Assembly: GCA_003130845.1 (NCBI GenBank)
Contig: QEXW01000111.1
Location: forward strand, 17,707 to 81,706
Direction of reading: 5' to 3'
From: Anaerolineae bacterium
GTDB taxonomy: Bacteria > Chloroflexota > Anaerolineae > Anaerolineales > Villigracilaceae
DNA: 64,000 nucleotides
Below, piece by piece: positions 56,437-64,000 of the stretch (the stretch's first letter is position 1; each line of letters starts with the position of its first letter). A program made the translations under genes and the position numbers. Under the pieces are notes generated by a model. It was not told the DNA's origin. It did not search any database and was given only the letters and a program-made list of their open reading frames with translations.

Positions 56437-57951
56437 ATGACACACTACCGCAATCCCATCCTTCCGGGCTTTTATCCCGACCCCTCCATTTGCCGCGTTG
56501 GACAGGACTACTATCTAGTCACCAGCACGTTTGAATATTTTCCGAGTATTCCGGTATTTCATAGCAAGGACTTGATTCACTGGCGTCAAGTGAGTCATGC
56601 AGTTTCGCGCTCCCACGAAATAGACCTTTCGCGCGCGCATAGTTTGGGCGGGCTATATGCCCCCACCATCCGTTACCACCAGGGCTGGTTTTACATCGTC
56701 AGCACCAACGTCCTGGATGGCGGGCATTTCCTGGTCAAAACCCAAGACCCAGCCGGGGAATGGAGCGCTCCGCTTTGGATTGAACTGCCCACCCGCCACG
56801 CCATGACCTTTGACCCCTCCTTGTTCTTCGATGACGATGGACAGGTCTATTTCACCTGCTTCACCAGCGACGGAATCATGCAAGCGCTGATTGAACCCGA
56901 TTCGGGGCGTTTGCTCACCCCTCCGCGCCGGATTGCCGACTCGATGAACGGATTTACTTCCGAAGGGCCGCACCTATACAAAATCAACGGCACGTACTAC
57001 CTGATGACGGCTGAAGGCGGCACGGAATACGGTCACATGGTATCAATTTACCGCGCGTCTAACCCCTGGGGACCGTTTGAACCCTATCCGCGCAACCCCA
57101 TTCTCTCGCACCGCTCGCTGCACAGCCCCATTCAAATTACCGGACATGGCGACCTGACGCAAGACCCCCAGGGCCAGTGGTGGATGGTGTTTCTGGGCGT
57201 GCGCGTCAATGGCTATCAGCCGGTTCACCACCTCGGGCGCGAAACGTTTCTGGCGCCGGTCTATTGGCAGGAAGATGGCTGGCCGCGCGTGGCAAAAGTG
57301 GAATTAGAAATGGACGCTCCCTTGCCAGCGGTACATCCATCCTCCTGTTTGCCTGTGCGTGATGATTTCGACTCGCCACAACTGGCCTTGTATTGGAACT
57401 TCATCCGCAACCCTGAACCGGAAAGTTGGTGTTTGCGACACCGTCCGGGCTTTTTGTGCCTGCATGGCTTGCCCGGCAACCTAAGCAGCATTCAACCCAC
57501 CGCCTTTGTCGGACGCCGCCAACAGCATTTCGAGGTACAAGTTCGCGCGCTTATCGAATTTTCGCCACAAGGAGAAAATGAAGAAGCCGGGCTATGTATC
57601 CGCATGAACGAACAACACCATTACGAAATCTTTCTCACCCGGCGGAGCGGAGCAACCTGCCTGGTGGTGCGCCGCACAATTGGAACGCTCTCCGCCGAAA
57701 CAGCCTGTGTACCTGTCCCTGCTTCCCCCCTCATCGTGAGCATTCATGCCGACCGCGACTGGTATGTGCTAGGCTGGGAACAGGGCGAAGCGTTCCACCC
57801 ACTCGACCGCGCCGAAACGCGCTATCTCTCCTCCGAAGTAGCGCGCAGTTTCACCGGCGTTTACTTTGGCATGTATGCCACCGGCAACGGCGCCTTTTGC
57901 GCTCAGCCAGCATTTTTTGACTGGTTCGATTACCTGCCGCAATCGCACTAA
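56437..57951 (+). CDS. GH43 beta-xylosidase / alpha-L-arabinofuranosidase
   Basis: The 504-residue protein has the five-bladed GH43 propeller with catalytic Asp15 (GFYPDPSICR), pKa-modulating Asp126 (MTFDPSLFFDDDG) and acid Glu176 (FTSEGPHLYK), then a C-terminal beta-sandwich (about 315-504; DDFDSPQLALYWNFIRNP) like those of the xylosidase subfamilies. No signal peptide is visible. The ATG at 56437 gives the usual N-terminus; no strong ribosome site is seen. It would trim xylose or arabinose from imported oligosaccharides. The gap to GH42 is 95 bases with no clear signal. Confidence 0.94.
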   Translation: MTHYRNPILPGFYPDPSICRVGQDYYLVTSTFEYFPSIPVFHSKDLIHWRQVSHAVSRSHEIDLSRAHSLGGLYAPTIRYHQGWFYIVSTNVLDGGHFLVKTQDPAGEWSAPLWIELPTRHAMTFDPSLFFDDDGQVYFTCFTSDGIMQALIEPDSGRLLTPPRRIADSMNGFTSEGPHLYKINGTYYLMTAEGGTEYGHMVSIYRASNPWGPFEPYPRNPILSHRSLHSPIQITGHGDLTQDPQGQWWMVFLGVRVNGYQPVHHLGRETFLAPVYWQEDGWPRVAKVELEMDAPLPAVHPSSCLPVRDDFDSPQLALYWNFIRNPEPESWCLRHRPGFLCLHGLPGNLSSIQPTAFVGRRQQHFEVQVRALIEFSPQGENEEAGLCIRMNEQHHYEIFLTRRSGATCLVVRRTIGTLSAETACVPVPASPLIVSIHADRDWYVLGWEQGEAFHPLDRAETRYLSSEVARSFTGVYFGMYATGNGAFCAQPAFFDWFDYLPQSH

Positions 57952-57964
57952 AGGAGTTTCGGGC

Positions 57965-60703
57965 ATGAACATCGTTCGTTTACGCACCGAATACATGGAA
58001 AACCCCCTCGGCCTAGATATTCGCCCGCCTCGTCTTTCCTGGCAACTTCAATCCCCCCGCAGGGGCGCGCGCCAAACCGCATATCAGATTGTTTGCACCT
58101 CGCTTCCCAAGGGCCAAGGCGACAAAAGCGAGAGCGGGTGGGATTCTGGCAAAGTCGAATCTGCCCAAACTTGCCACATCCCCTATGGCGGCCAATTGCG
58201 CTCCCGCGACCGCGTGGAATGGCGCGTGCGTGTTTGGGACGAAACCGGTCAGATGACCGAATCCGCCCCGGCCGTTTTTGAGATGGGGCTGCTCGAACCA
58301 AACGACTGGCAAGCAAAATGGATTGCGAACCCCCTCATCGGTGGCGCACGCACCTCCAGCCCCTGTCCCTTCTTTCGCAAGGAATTTTCTCTTGACAAGC
58401 AAGTGACCTCTGCCCGGCTTTACATCACCGCCCTGGGACTGTACGAAGCCTCGCTCAACGGTCAACGCATAGGGCAAGATGTTTTTACGCCTGGCTGGAC
58501 CGATTACCGCAAGCGTGTGCAATATCAAACCTACGACGTGACCTCTCTGCTCGTTTCCGGCCAAAACACCCTTGGCGCCGTGCTGGGCGATGGCTGGTAC
58601 TGCGGGCATGTTGCCTGGCTGGGTCGCCAACAATACGGTGAACGTCCCCAGCTCCTGGCGCAGGTTGAAATCACCTTTGCCGATGGCTCACGTCACACCA
58701 TTGTCAGCGATGAGAGTTGGCAAACTACCATTGGCCCCATCCTCGAGTCGGACTTGTTGATGGGCGAAGCCTACGACGCCCGCCTCGAACTCCCCTCGCC
58801 CTTTGGGAGAGGGGCTGGGGGTGAGGGCGACACCCCCTCGCCCTGCGGGAGAGGGGCTGGGGGTGAGGGCGACACCCCCTCGCCCTGCGGGAGAGGGGCT
58901 AGGGGTGAGGGCCTGAACTGGTCTCCCGTTCTCATCTGCCAGCCAACCCCTGCGCCGCTCCTGGTTGCCCAAAATACGCCCCCTGTGCGCGCCCAAACGG
59001 AATTGCCACCCATCGGCGAACCGGTCGCTGTCCCAGCCTGGCCCGAAAATGAGTGGTTGTTCGACTTTGGTCAAAACCTGGTGGGACGGGTGCGGCTCAA
59101 AGTCAAAGGCGAGCGCGGCACGACCCTCACCCTGCGCTTTGGCGAAGTGACCGAAAACGGCAAACTCTACACCGCCAACTTGCGCACGGCCCGCCAAACC
59201 GATTACTACACCCTGCGCGGCGACCCGCAGGGCGAAATTTGGGAATCGCGCTTCACATTTCACGGCTTCCGCTATGTGCAGGTCAAAGGATTGGCCGAAC
59301 CGCCCTCGCGCGACTTGCTGACCGCGATTGTCCTGCATTCCGACCTGCCCGAAACCATCCATTTCGAATGTTCCGACCCGCTGCTCAATCAACTTCATCA
59401 CAACATTCAATGGGGTTGGAAAGGCAACTCGCTAGACGTGCCGACCGACTGCCCGCAGCGCGATGAACGGTTGGGCTGGACCGGTGACGCCCAGGTATTT
59501 GCCCGCACAGCAACCTACCTGACCGATGCGGCTGGCTTCTTCACCAAATGGATTCAAGATATGGCGGATGCGCAACTCTCTTCCGGCGCTATCCCCTCTG
59601 TCGCGCCCGTCATCTCCACCCTCGACCAAGCCGATGGCGGCCCGGCCTGGTCCGACGCTTTCATTATCATTCCCTGGACAATCTGGCAGCAATATGGCGA
59701 TACCCGCATTCTCGAAACACACTACCCCGCCATGTGCCGCTACCTAGAATACCTCGTCAGCCATAGCCAAAACCTGATTCGCTTTTTACCTGATGAGCGC
59801 GAGCTACCCAAACCCCAGCAATCATGGCAACTCGGCGGCTACGGTGACTGGCTGGCGCAAGATGGCTCAACCGATAAACGCGGCTTTACCCCGCGCGACC
59901 TGATTGGCACAGCCTTCCTGGCCTACGACGCGCGCCTGATGAATCAAATTGCTGCCGCGTTGGGCAAGGATGACGATGCGCTCAAATTCCGCCAACTCTT
60001 TGAAGACGTGCGTGCCGCGTTCATCGAGCGCTTCATCACCCCCGCCGGACTGCTGATTGGTCAGCAACAAACCGGCTACCTGCTGGTTTTGCAGTTTGGA
60101 CTGGCCCCCGAACGCTTATGGCCGGTATTCTTAGCCGCGCTGGTCAAAGATATTGAAGCCCGCCAAACCCACATGTCCACCGGCTTTGTTGGCACACCCT
60201 ACATTTGCCAGGTACTCACCGACTTTGGGCGGCTCGACCTGGCCTATGCCCTGCTCCTGCAAAAAACCTTCCCCTCCTGGCTTTACCCGGTGCTTCATGG
60301 CGCCACAACCATCTGGGAGCGATGGGATGGGTGGACCGAAACTCAGGGCTTCCAGGACCCTGAGATGAACTCCTTCAATCACTATGCCTATGGCGCGGTA
60401 GGAACCTGGATGTACGAAAACATCGGCGGAATCCGTCCGCACCCTGCTCATCCCGGCTTTCAGCACTTCATCCTGAACCCCCAACCTGGCGGCGGACTGA
60501 CCTATGCCCGCGCCGAATACAACTCAGTTCATGGCAAAATCATCAGCCAGTGGAAAATCGAAGATGGCCAATTTATCTGGAACTTCACCATCCCCCCGAA
60601 CACCACCGCCGATGTCATCATGCCAGATGGGAGTGGAATCTCGCAGTACGAAGCCGGTCAATATGAAATTCGCTCTGTCCAAAATTCGATTGGCTTGCAA
60701 TAA
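57965..60703 (+). CDS. GH78 alpha-L-rhamnosidase with an in-frame repeat array
   Basis: The 912-residue enzyme has the N-terminal beta domains (RLRTEYMENPLGLDIRPPRLSW; ITALGLYEASLNGQRIGQDVFTPGWTDYRKRVQYQTYDVT), and the alpha/alpha barrel with GNSLDVPTDCPQRDERLGWTGDAQVFARTA, the conserved acidic segment. GH78 enzymes release alpha-L-rhamnose, as from rhamnogalacturonan or glycosylated plant compounds. Residues about 276-316 are three copies of a 14-residue unit (DTPSPCGRGAGGEG) encoded by a 42-bp palindromic repeat inserted in frame between beta domains. AAGGAG lies eight bases before the ATG. No signal peptide. Confidence 0.93.
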   Translation: MNIVRLRTEYMENPLGLDIRPPRLSWQLQSPRRGARQTAYQIVCTSLPKGQGDKSESGWDSGKVESAQTCHIPYGGQLRSRDRVEWRVRVWDETGQMTESAPAVFEMGLLEPNDWQAKWIANPLIGGARTSSPCPFFRKEFSLDKQVTSARLYITALGLYEASLNGQRIGQDVFTPGWTDYRKRVQYQTYDVTSLLVSGQNTLGAVLGDGWYCGHVAWLGRQQYGERPQLLAQVEITFADGSRHTIVSDESWQTTIGPILESDLLMGEAYDARLELPSPFGRGAGGEGDTPSPCGRGAGGEGDTPSPCGRGARGEGLNWSPVLICQPTPAPLLVAQNTPPVRAQTELPPIGEPVAVPAWPENEWLFDFGQNLVGRVRLKVKGERGTTLTLRFGEVTENGKLYTANLRTARQTDYYTLRGDPQGEIWESRFTFHGFRYVQVKGLAEPPSRDLLTAIVLHSDLPETIHFECSDPLLNQLHHNIQWGWKGNSLDVPTDCPQRDERLGWTGDAQVFARTATYLTDAAGFFTKWIQDMADAQLSSGAIPSVAPVISTLDQADGGPAWSDAFIIIPWTIWQQYGDTRILETHYPAMCRYLEYLVSHSQNLIRFLPDERELPKPQQSWQLGGYGDWLAQDGSTDKRGFTPRDLIGTAFLAYDARLMNQIAAALGKDDDALKFRQLFEDVRAAFIERFITPAGLLIGQQQTGYLLVLQFGLAPERLWPVFLAALVKDIEARQTHMSTGFVGTPYICQVLTDFGRLDLAYALLLQKTFPSWLYPVLHGATTIWERWDGWTETQGFQDPEMNSFNHYAYGAVGTWMYENIGGIRPHPAHPGFQHFILNPQPGGGLTYARAEYNSVHGKIISQWKIEDGQFIWNFTIPPNTTADVIMPDGSGISQYEAGQYEIRSVQNSIGLQ
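58792..58912. repeat. Three-copy 42-bp palindromic repeat array within GH78
   Basis: Each unit has the form CCCCTCGCCCTGCGGGAGAG followed by GGGCTGGGGGTGAGGGCGACA; the period is 42 bp, exactly 14 codons, so the frame is kept. CCCTCGCCC..GGGTGAGGG and CCCTGC..GGGAGAGGG give it palindromic character. Units are nearly identical, suggesting recent expansion. Confidence 0.92.
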
Positions 60704-61907
60704 TTTGGTGACCAAGACAATCAAAAAACAGCCCCCAATTTGGCCTCAGACCCATTCTGTTTGGAAGGCTGTTGTGTTTCTTACGGTCATCCTCCTCGGA
60801 ATCGTTCTGATTCTCTCGTTTTGGTCTTCAAAGAGCATCCGCACAAGCATGCGTTTATCTGCCGGATGGTCTCATACCTGCTTTATCAATGATTTGGGCC
60901 GCGTTTTATGTTGGGGCAACAACGGCTCAGGCCAATTGGGTGACGGAACTTTCACATCCCGTTCTGCGCCAGTTCCCGTGACCGGGCTGGACGCCCAAGC
61001 CATTGCTATCTCCGCTGGGAAATACTTTACTTGTGCCCTTACTACCGTAGGCGGAGTGAAGTGTTGGGGCGCCAACGATGTTGGACAATTGGGGAATGCG
61101 GTAAGCGAATGGAGCAGCCCACTACCGGTCACGATACACGGGCTGGAAGAAGATAAAATCCAGTCCATTAGCGCGGGAGGTTCCCATGCCTGTGCGCTCA
61201 CCCAAACCGGCAAGGTGAAATGTTGGGGCTTCAACGGGCGTGGTCAATTGGGCATGGGGAGAGAATCAAAATTTGAGAGCGTAACGGAGATTACCCAACT
61301 GAACGAAAACATCATTTCCATTGCGGCGGGCGCTGAGCATACTTGCGCCTTAACCCGCAACGGCACAGTGACATGCTGGGGAGATAATCAATTCGGCCAG
61401 TTGGGAGACGGCACAAACGAGCGACGTCCCTTACCGGTGGATGTGATTGGTTTACCCCCGGCGGTTGCAATTTCAGCCGGCAAAAATCATACATGCGCTA
61501 TTTCTCATAACAAAAAAGTGTATTGCTGGGGCGACAATCGCTACGGACAATTGGGCAATGGCGCAACTGAAGTCAGCAGCCGCCCAGTTGAAACTCTCGA
61601 CTTAATCAAAGTCATTCTTATTGATGTCGGTGGGCAACATTCTTGCGCACTAACCGGTGACCACCGTCTGGCTTGCTGGGGTTTCAATCGTTTTGGACAA
61701 CTCGGTAATGGCAAAAACGCTGATTCCAAAATCCCCTCTTCAGTGCCATCCATTTCAAGACCCATCCTGGAAATCGCAGCCGGTGGAGAGCATACCTGTG
61801 CCTGGTTAGGTCACGAAAAAATTATCTGTTGGGGTTCCAACAGTTTTGGGCAGCTTGGCAATGGCTCCACCGCCCAACAGCACTTACCGGTGAACGTGTT
61901 GCCATAA
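60663..61907 (+). CDS. Membrane-anchored RCC1-type seven-bladed propeller protein
   Basis: About 414 residues. One membrane segment (about 35-55, VFLTVILLGIVLILSFW) anchors an outside domain of exactly seven RCC1 repeats, each ending CWGxNxxGQLG (first CWGNNGSGQLGDG, last CWGSNSFGQLGNG). Every repeat has a second cysteine 10-12 residues before the CWG (HTC.., FTC.., HAC..), so each blade may hold a disulfide, fitting an extracellular place. RCC1 propellers bind proteins or other ligands; no enzyme motif is seen. The ATG at 60663 overlaps GH78 by 41 bases; a GTG at 60708 is an alternative. Its role in the sugar locus is unknown. Confidence 0.82.
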   Translation: MKFALSKIRLACNNLVTKTIKKQPPIWPQTHSVWKAVVFLTVILLGIVLILSFWSSKSIRTSMRLSAGWSHTCFINDLGRVLCWGNNGSGQLGDGTFTSRSAPVPVTGLDAQAIAISAGKYFTCALTTVGGVKCWGANDVGQLGNAVSEWSSPLPVTIHGLEEDKIQSISAGGSHACALTQTGKVKCWGFNGRGQLGMGRESKFESVTEITQLNENIISIAAGAEHTCALTRNGTVTCWGDNQFGQLGDGTNERRPLPVDVIGLPPAVAISAGKNHTCAISHNKKVYCWGDNRYGQLGNGATEVSSRPVETLDLIKVILIDVGGQHSCALTGDHRLACWGFNRFGQLGNGKNADSKIPSSVPSISRPILEIAAGGEHTCAWLGHEKIICWGSNSFGQLGNGSTAQQHLPVNVLP

Positions 61908-61963
61908 CCAGCTTCCCATTTACTTTGCCGGCTTAATCCTTTTGAAGAAAGTATAAACAAACT

Positions 61964-63907
61964 ATGACCATCAACTTCCAATCCCTCCATGCCCCGCGCG
62001 GGGCGCACGCCCATTTTGCGCTTGGCTGGTTCGGTGGCGGGGGCTTCGCGCTCGAATCGGACCGCGCCGCCAGCAATGATGTGTATATCGGCTGGAAGCG
62101 TGGCAGCCAGATTGCCTGTTTCCCCTTTTTCCGCAACACGCAATCGGTAGAACTGGCCGGTTTCGTGGGTGAACAGACCAAAACTTCGGAACTCGCCATC
62201 CGCGCCTTTCAGGAAACCGAAATTGAGCGCCGCTTCTTGCTTGCCACCGACACTTGGCAGGCCCCTCATATCACCTTCTCGATTGCTACTCCCGTCAGCG
62301 GTATTCCTTCCCCTTTCGCGGGAAATCGGTCGAGCAGCGTAACGCGCTCCCCTCGCCCTACGGGAGAGGGGCTAGGGGTGAGGGCAAACTCCCCTCGCCT
62401 TGCGGGAGAGAGGCTAGGGGTGAGGGCAAATTCCCCTCTCCCTGCGGGAGAGGGGCTAGGGGTGAGGGCAAACTCCCCTCTCCCTACGGGAGAGGGGCTA
62501 GGGGTGAGGGCAAACTCCCCTCGCCCTGCGGGAAAGGGACTAGGGGTGAGGGCAAATTCCCCTCTCCCTGCGGGAGAGGGGCTAGGGGTGAGGGACAGCC
62601 TGCTCCCCGCCCTCCCCGCCCGCCTGACCCTCGATAACCGCGACAGCACCGAACCCCTGCAAGGCTTTTTTGCCGTCAAGGGCATGCGCGGCCTGCAAAT
62701 GCTGACAGGCCCCCTGACCGGCTGGCGGACTATCCAGGGAACGGGCTTTGCCTGCCGCCCCGCGCCCAACGTCCGCGCCGTTTCGCACTGGGATTTGCCC
62801 AACCTGTTCACCCCACCCCACCCGCTGCCCTTCCCGCTGGCCGATATGGGCGTTTTGCTGATAGATGTTCCGCCCGGCGAAACCTTCAGCCTCGATTTTG
62901 CCCTTGGCTGGTATCGCGGCGGGGTTGTCACCGATGGCGCGCAACAACTTGTCTACGCCTATACCCGCCATTACCAGAACATCGAAACCGTCCTCGACCA
63001 CGCCCTGCACCTCGCGCCCGAACTCTGGGACGAAGCCCGCGCCTGGGATGAACGCCTGCTCGCCAGCGGCCTGAACGCCGACCGCCAGTTCATACTCGCT
63101 CAATCTGTGCGCAGTTACTGGGCCAGCACAATGTTATTCGACGAACCAGGGGCAAGAGAACCCCGTCTCCGTTACGTTGTTAACGAAGGCTCGTTCCTCA
63201 TGCTCAACACCCTTGACCTAGCCATTGACCATCTGTTTTACGAGCTGGATACCCAGCCCTGGGTTGTGCGAAACATCCTGGACCATTTCGCCAATGAATA
63301 TGCGTATCATGACCAATGCGGCATCTCTTTCACGCACGACCAGGGCTCGTATAACGTCTTTTCGCCGCGCGGCTATTCCAGTTACGAAATCAGCGCGCAG
63401 CCGGGCTGTTACTCTTACATGACTCACGAAGAAGTGCTAAACTGGACTCTCGCTGCCGCCCTCTACCTGCACAAAACTGATGACCGCCCCTGGGCGGAAG
63501 CGCGCCGCGCCTTGTTCAGAGAATGCTACCGCTCTATCCTCAACCGCGACCATCTTGACCCCGCTCAACGAGACGGCATCCCCGACATCAATTCTTCGCG
63601 CGCCGAAGGGGTAGATGAAATCACCAGTTACGATTCTCTCGACCCCTCGCTGGGACAAACGCGCCGCAATCTATACATGGCCGTCAAATGCTACGCCGCT
63701 TACCTGGCGCTGGCCTGGCTGTTCAATTACCTCGGCCAGGAAGACCAGGCAGAACAGGCGCGGGAATCTGCCCGCTTGTGCGAGGCCACCCTCACCGCCG
63801 CCTTCGACCCGCGTCTGGGATTTATCCCGGCCCTGCTGGATGGAGTAGATACCTCGCCGATCATCCCGGCTGTGGAAGGATTGGCTTACCCGCATCGCAT
63901 GGGGTAG
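61964..63907 (+). CDS. GH52 beta-xylosidase with in-frame repeat array and lost C-terminus
   Basis: The 647-residue reading matches GH52: FALGWFGGGGFALES near the start, Glu408 in VVNEGSFLMLNTLDLAIDHLFYEL (expected nucleophile), GISFTHDQGSYNVFSPRGYSSYE, YSYMTHEEVLNW and Asp557 in EITSYDSLDPSLGQTRRNLYMAVKCYAAYLAL (expected acid/base). GH52 enzymes are about 700 residues; here about 82 residues (about 128-211) are six copies of a 14-residue repeat, and the family sequence stops at VEGLAYPHRMG, so roughly the last 60 residues are missing. It is probably a broken gene or an inactive enzyme. No signal peptide. Confidence 0.9.
   Translation: MTINFQSLHAPRGAHAHFALGWFGGGGFALESDRAASNDVYIGWKRGSQIACFPFFRNTQSVELAGFVGEQTKTSELAIRAFQETEIERRFLLATDTWQAPHITFSIATPVSGIPSPFAGNRSSSVTRSPRPTGEGLGVRANSPRLAGERLGVRANSPLPAGEGLGVRANSPLPTGEGLGVRANSPRPAGKGLGVRANSPLPAGEGLGVRDSLLPALPARLTLDNRDSTEPLQGFFAVKGMRGLQMLTGPLTGWRTIQGTGFACRPAPNVRAVSHWDLPNLFTPPHPLPFPLADMGVLLIDVPPGETFSLDFALGWYRGGVVTDGAQQLVYAYTRHYQNIETVLDHALHLAPELWDEARAWDERLLASGLNADRQFILAQSVRSYWASTMLFDEPGAREPRLRYVVNEGSFLMLNTLDLAIDHLFYELDTQPWVVRNILDHFANEYAYHDQCGISFTHDQGSYNVFSPRGYSSYEISAQPGCYSYMTHEEVLNWTLAAALYLHKTDDRPWAEARRALFRECYRSILNRDHLDPAQRDGIPDINSSRAEGVDEITSYDSLDPSLGQTRRNLYMAVKCYAAYLALAWLFNYLGQEDQAEQARESARLCEATLTAAFDPRLGFIPALLDGVDTSPIIPAVEGLAYPHRMG
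62348..62594. repeat. Six-copy 42-bp palindromic repeat array within GH52
   Basis: The unit (TCCCCTCTCCCTGCGGGAGA plus GGGGCTAGGGGTGAGGGCAAA) repeats six times with period 42 bp and a few base differences. It is the same element as in GH78 but read in a different frame, giving ANSPLPAGEGLGVR units. The frame is preserved through all copies. Confidence 0.93.
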
Positions 63908-64000
63908 TATGTCAATCGTTGTGTAAAAGTTGAACAGCGGTTTCCTGAGCAGGAATGGTAATTCTTCGCAGTTTCAGGCTGCGGGTGACCGCATAGAACA
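63902..64000 (-). other. Junction with unrelated sequence, possibly an insertion element
   Basis: From about 63902 the sequence no longer continues the GH52 family. On the - strand a frame is open from the window end to a TGA at 63912-63914 (28 codons, ending ITIPAQETAVQLLHND); this could be the C-terminus of a transposase whose element ends near TGTCAATCG at 63910. The segment is too short to be sure. Confidence 0.3.

Noticed and set aside
58792..62594. Possible CRISPR arrays
   Set aside because: Units are contiguous 42-bp tandem copies inside coding frames with no unique spacers and no cas genes.

Overview
The window is bacterial, densely coded, and reads best as a member of the Chloroflexota (Anaerolineae-like). 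The basis is indirect: strings of GAF-domain signalling proteins, lipoproteins with Thr/Pro-rich (TPTPT) linkers, ABC sugar importers without their own ATPase, LacI regulators and many glycoside hydrolases. No rRNA, tRNA or CRISPR array was seen, so the taxonomic call is inference.

Region 1 (1-15663, + strand) is one tightly packed signalling operon. Five tandem GAF proteins (the first cut by the window edge) have no visible output domain; at least four are membrane proteins. They are followed by an orphan ParA/MinD-type ATPase, a 1312-residue multi-GAF histidine kinase with two C-terminal receiver domains, and a threonine synthase-like enzyme fused to a receiver domain. No DNA-binding output is present. 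This is the best candidate for an undescribed system here. An EamA-type exporter follows (15841-16788).

Region 2 (16931-40512) is a carbohydrate locus arranged around a divergent promoter at about 37.7 kb. On the - strand, one run of about 20 kb encodes a GH94 phosphorylase, two solute-binding proteins, two pairs of ABC permeases, an NHL-repeat/Yip1-like membrane protein, a DUF5696-type protein, two GH144-type glucanases, a LacI regulator and a GH35-type enzyme. On the + strand are a GH3 beta-glucosidase and gluconokinase. GH144 + GH94 + GH3 + GH35 with importers points to beta-1,2-glucan (sophorooligosaccharide) use: extracellular cutting, import, then intracellular phosphorolysis and hydrolysis. 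A perfect 16-bp palindrome in the divergent region is the likely LacI operator.

Region 3 (40488-44462, - strand) is a SNF2-family helicase with a SWIM zinc-finger protein.

Region 4 (44736-63907, + strand) is a second, plant-polysaccharide locus: LacI regulator, solute-binding lipoprotein, two DUF5060-type extracellular glycoside hydrolases (one secreted with discoidin-like modules, one membrane anchored), two permeases, GH42, GH43, GH78, a secreted seven-bladed RCC1 propeller, and a GH52 beta-xylosidase whose 3' end is broken at the window edge. Three identical TGTTAGCGCTAACA operators flag the LacI regulon. GH78 and GH52 each carry an in-frame array of the same 42-bp palindromic repeat.
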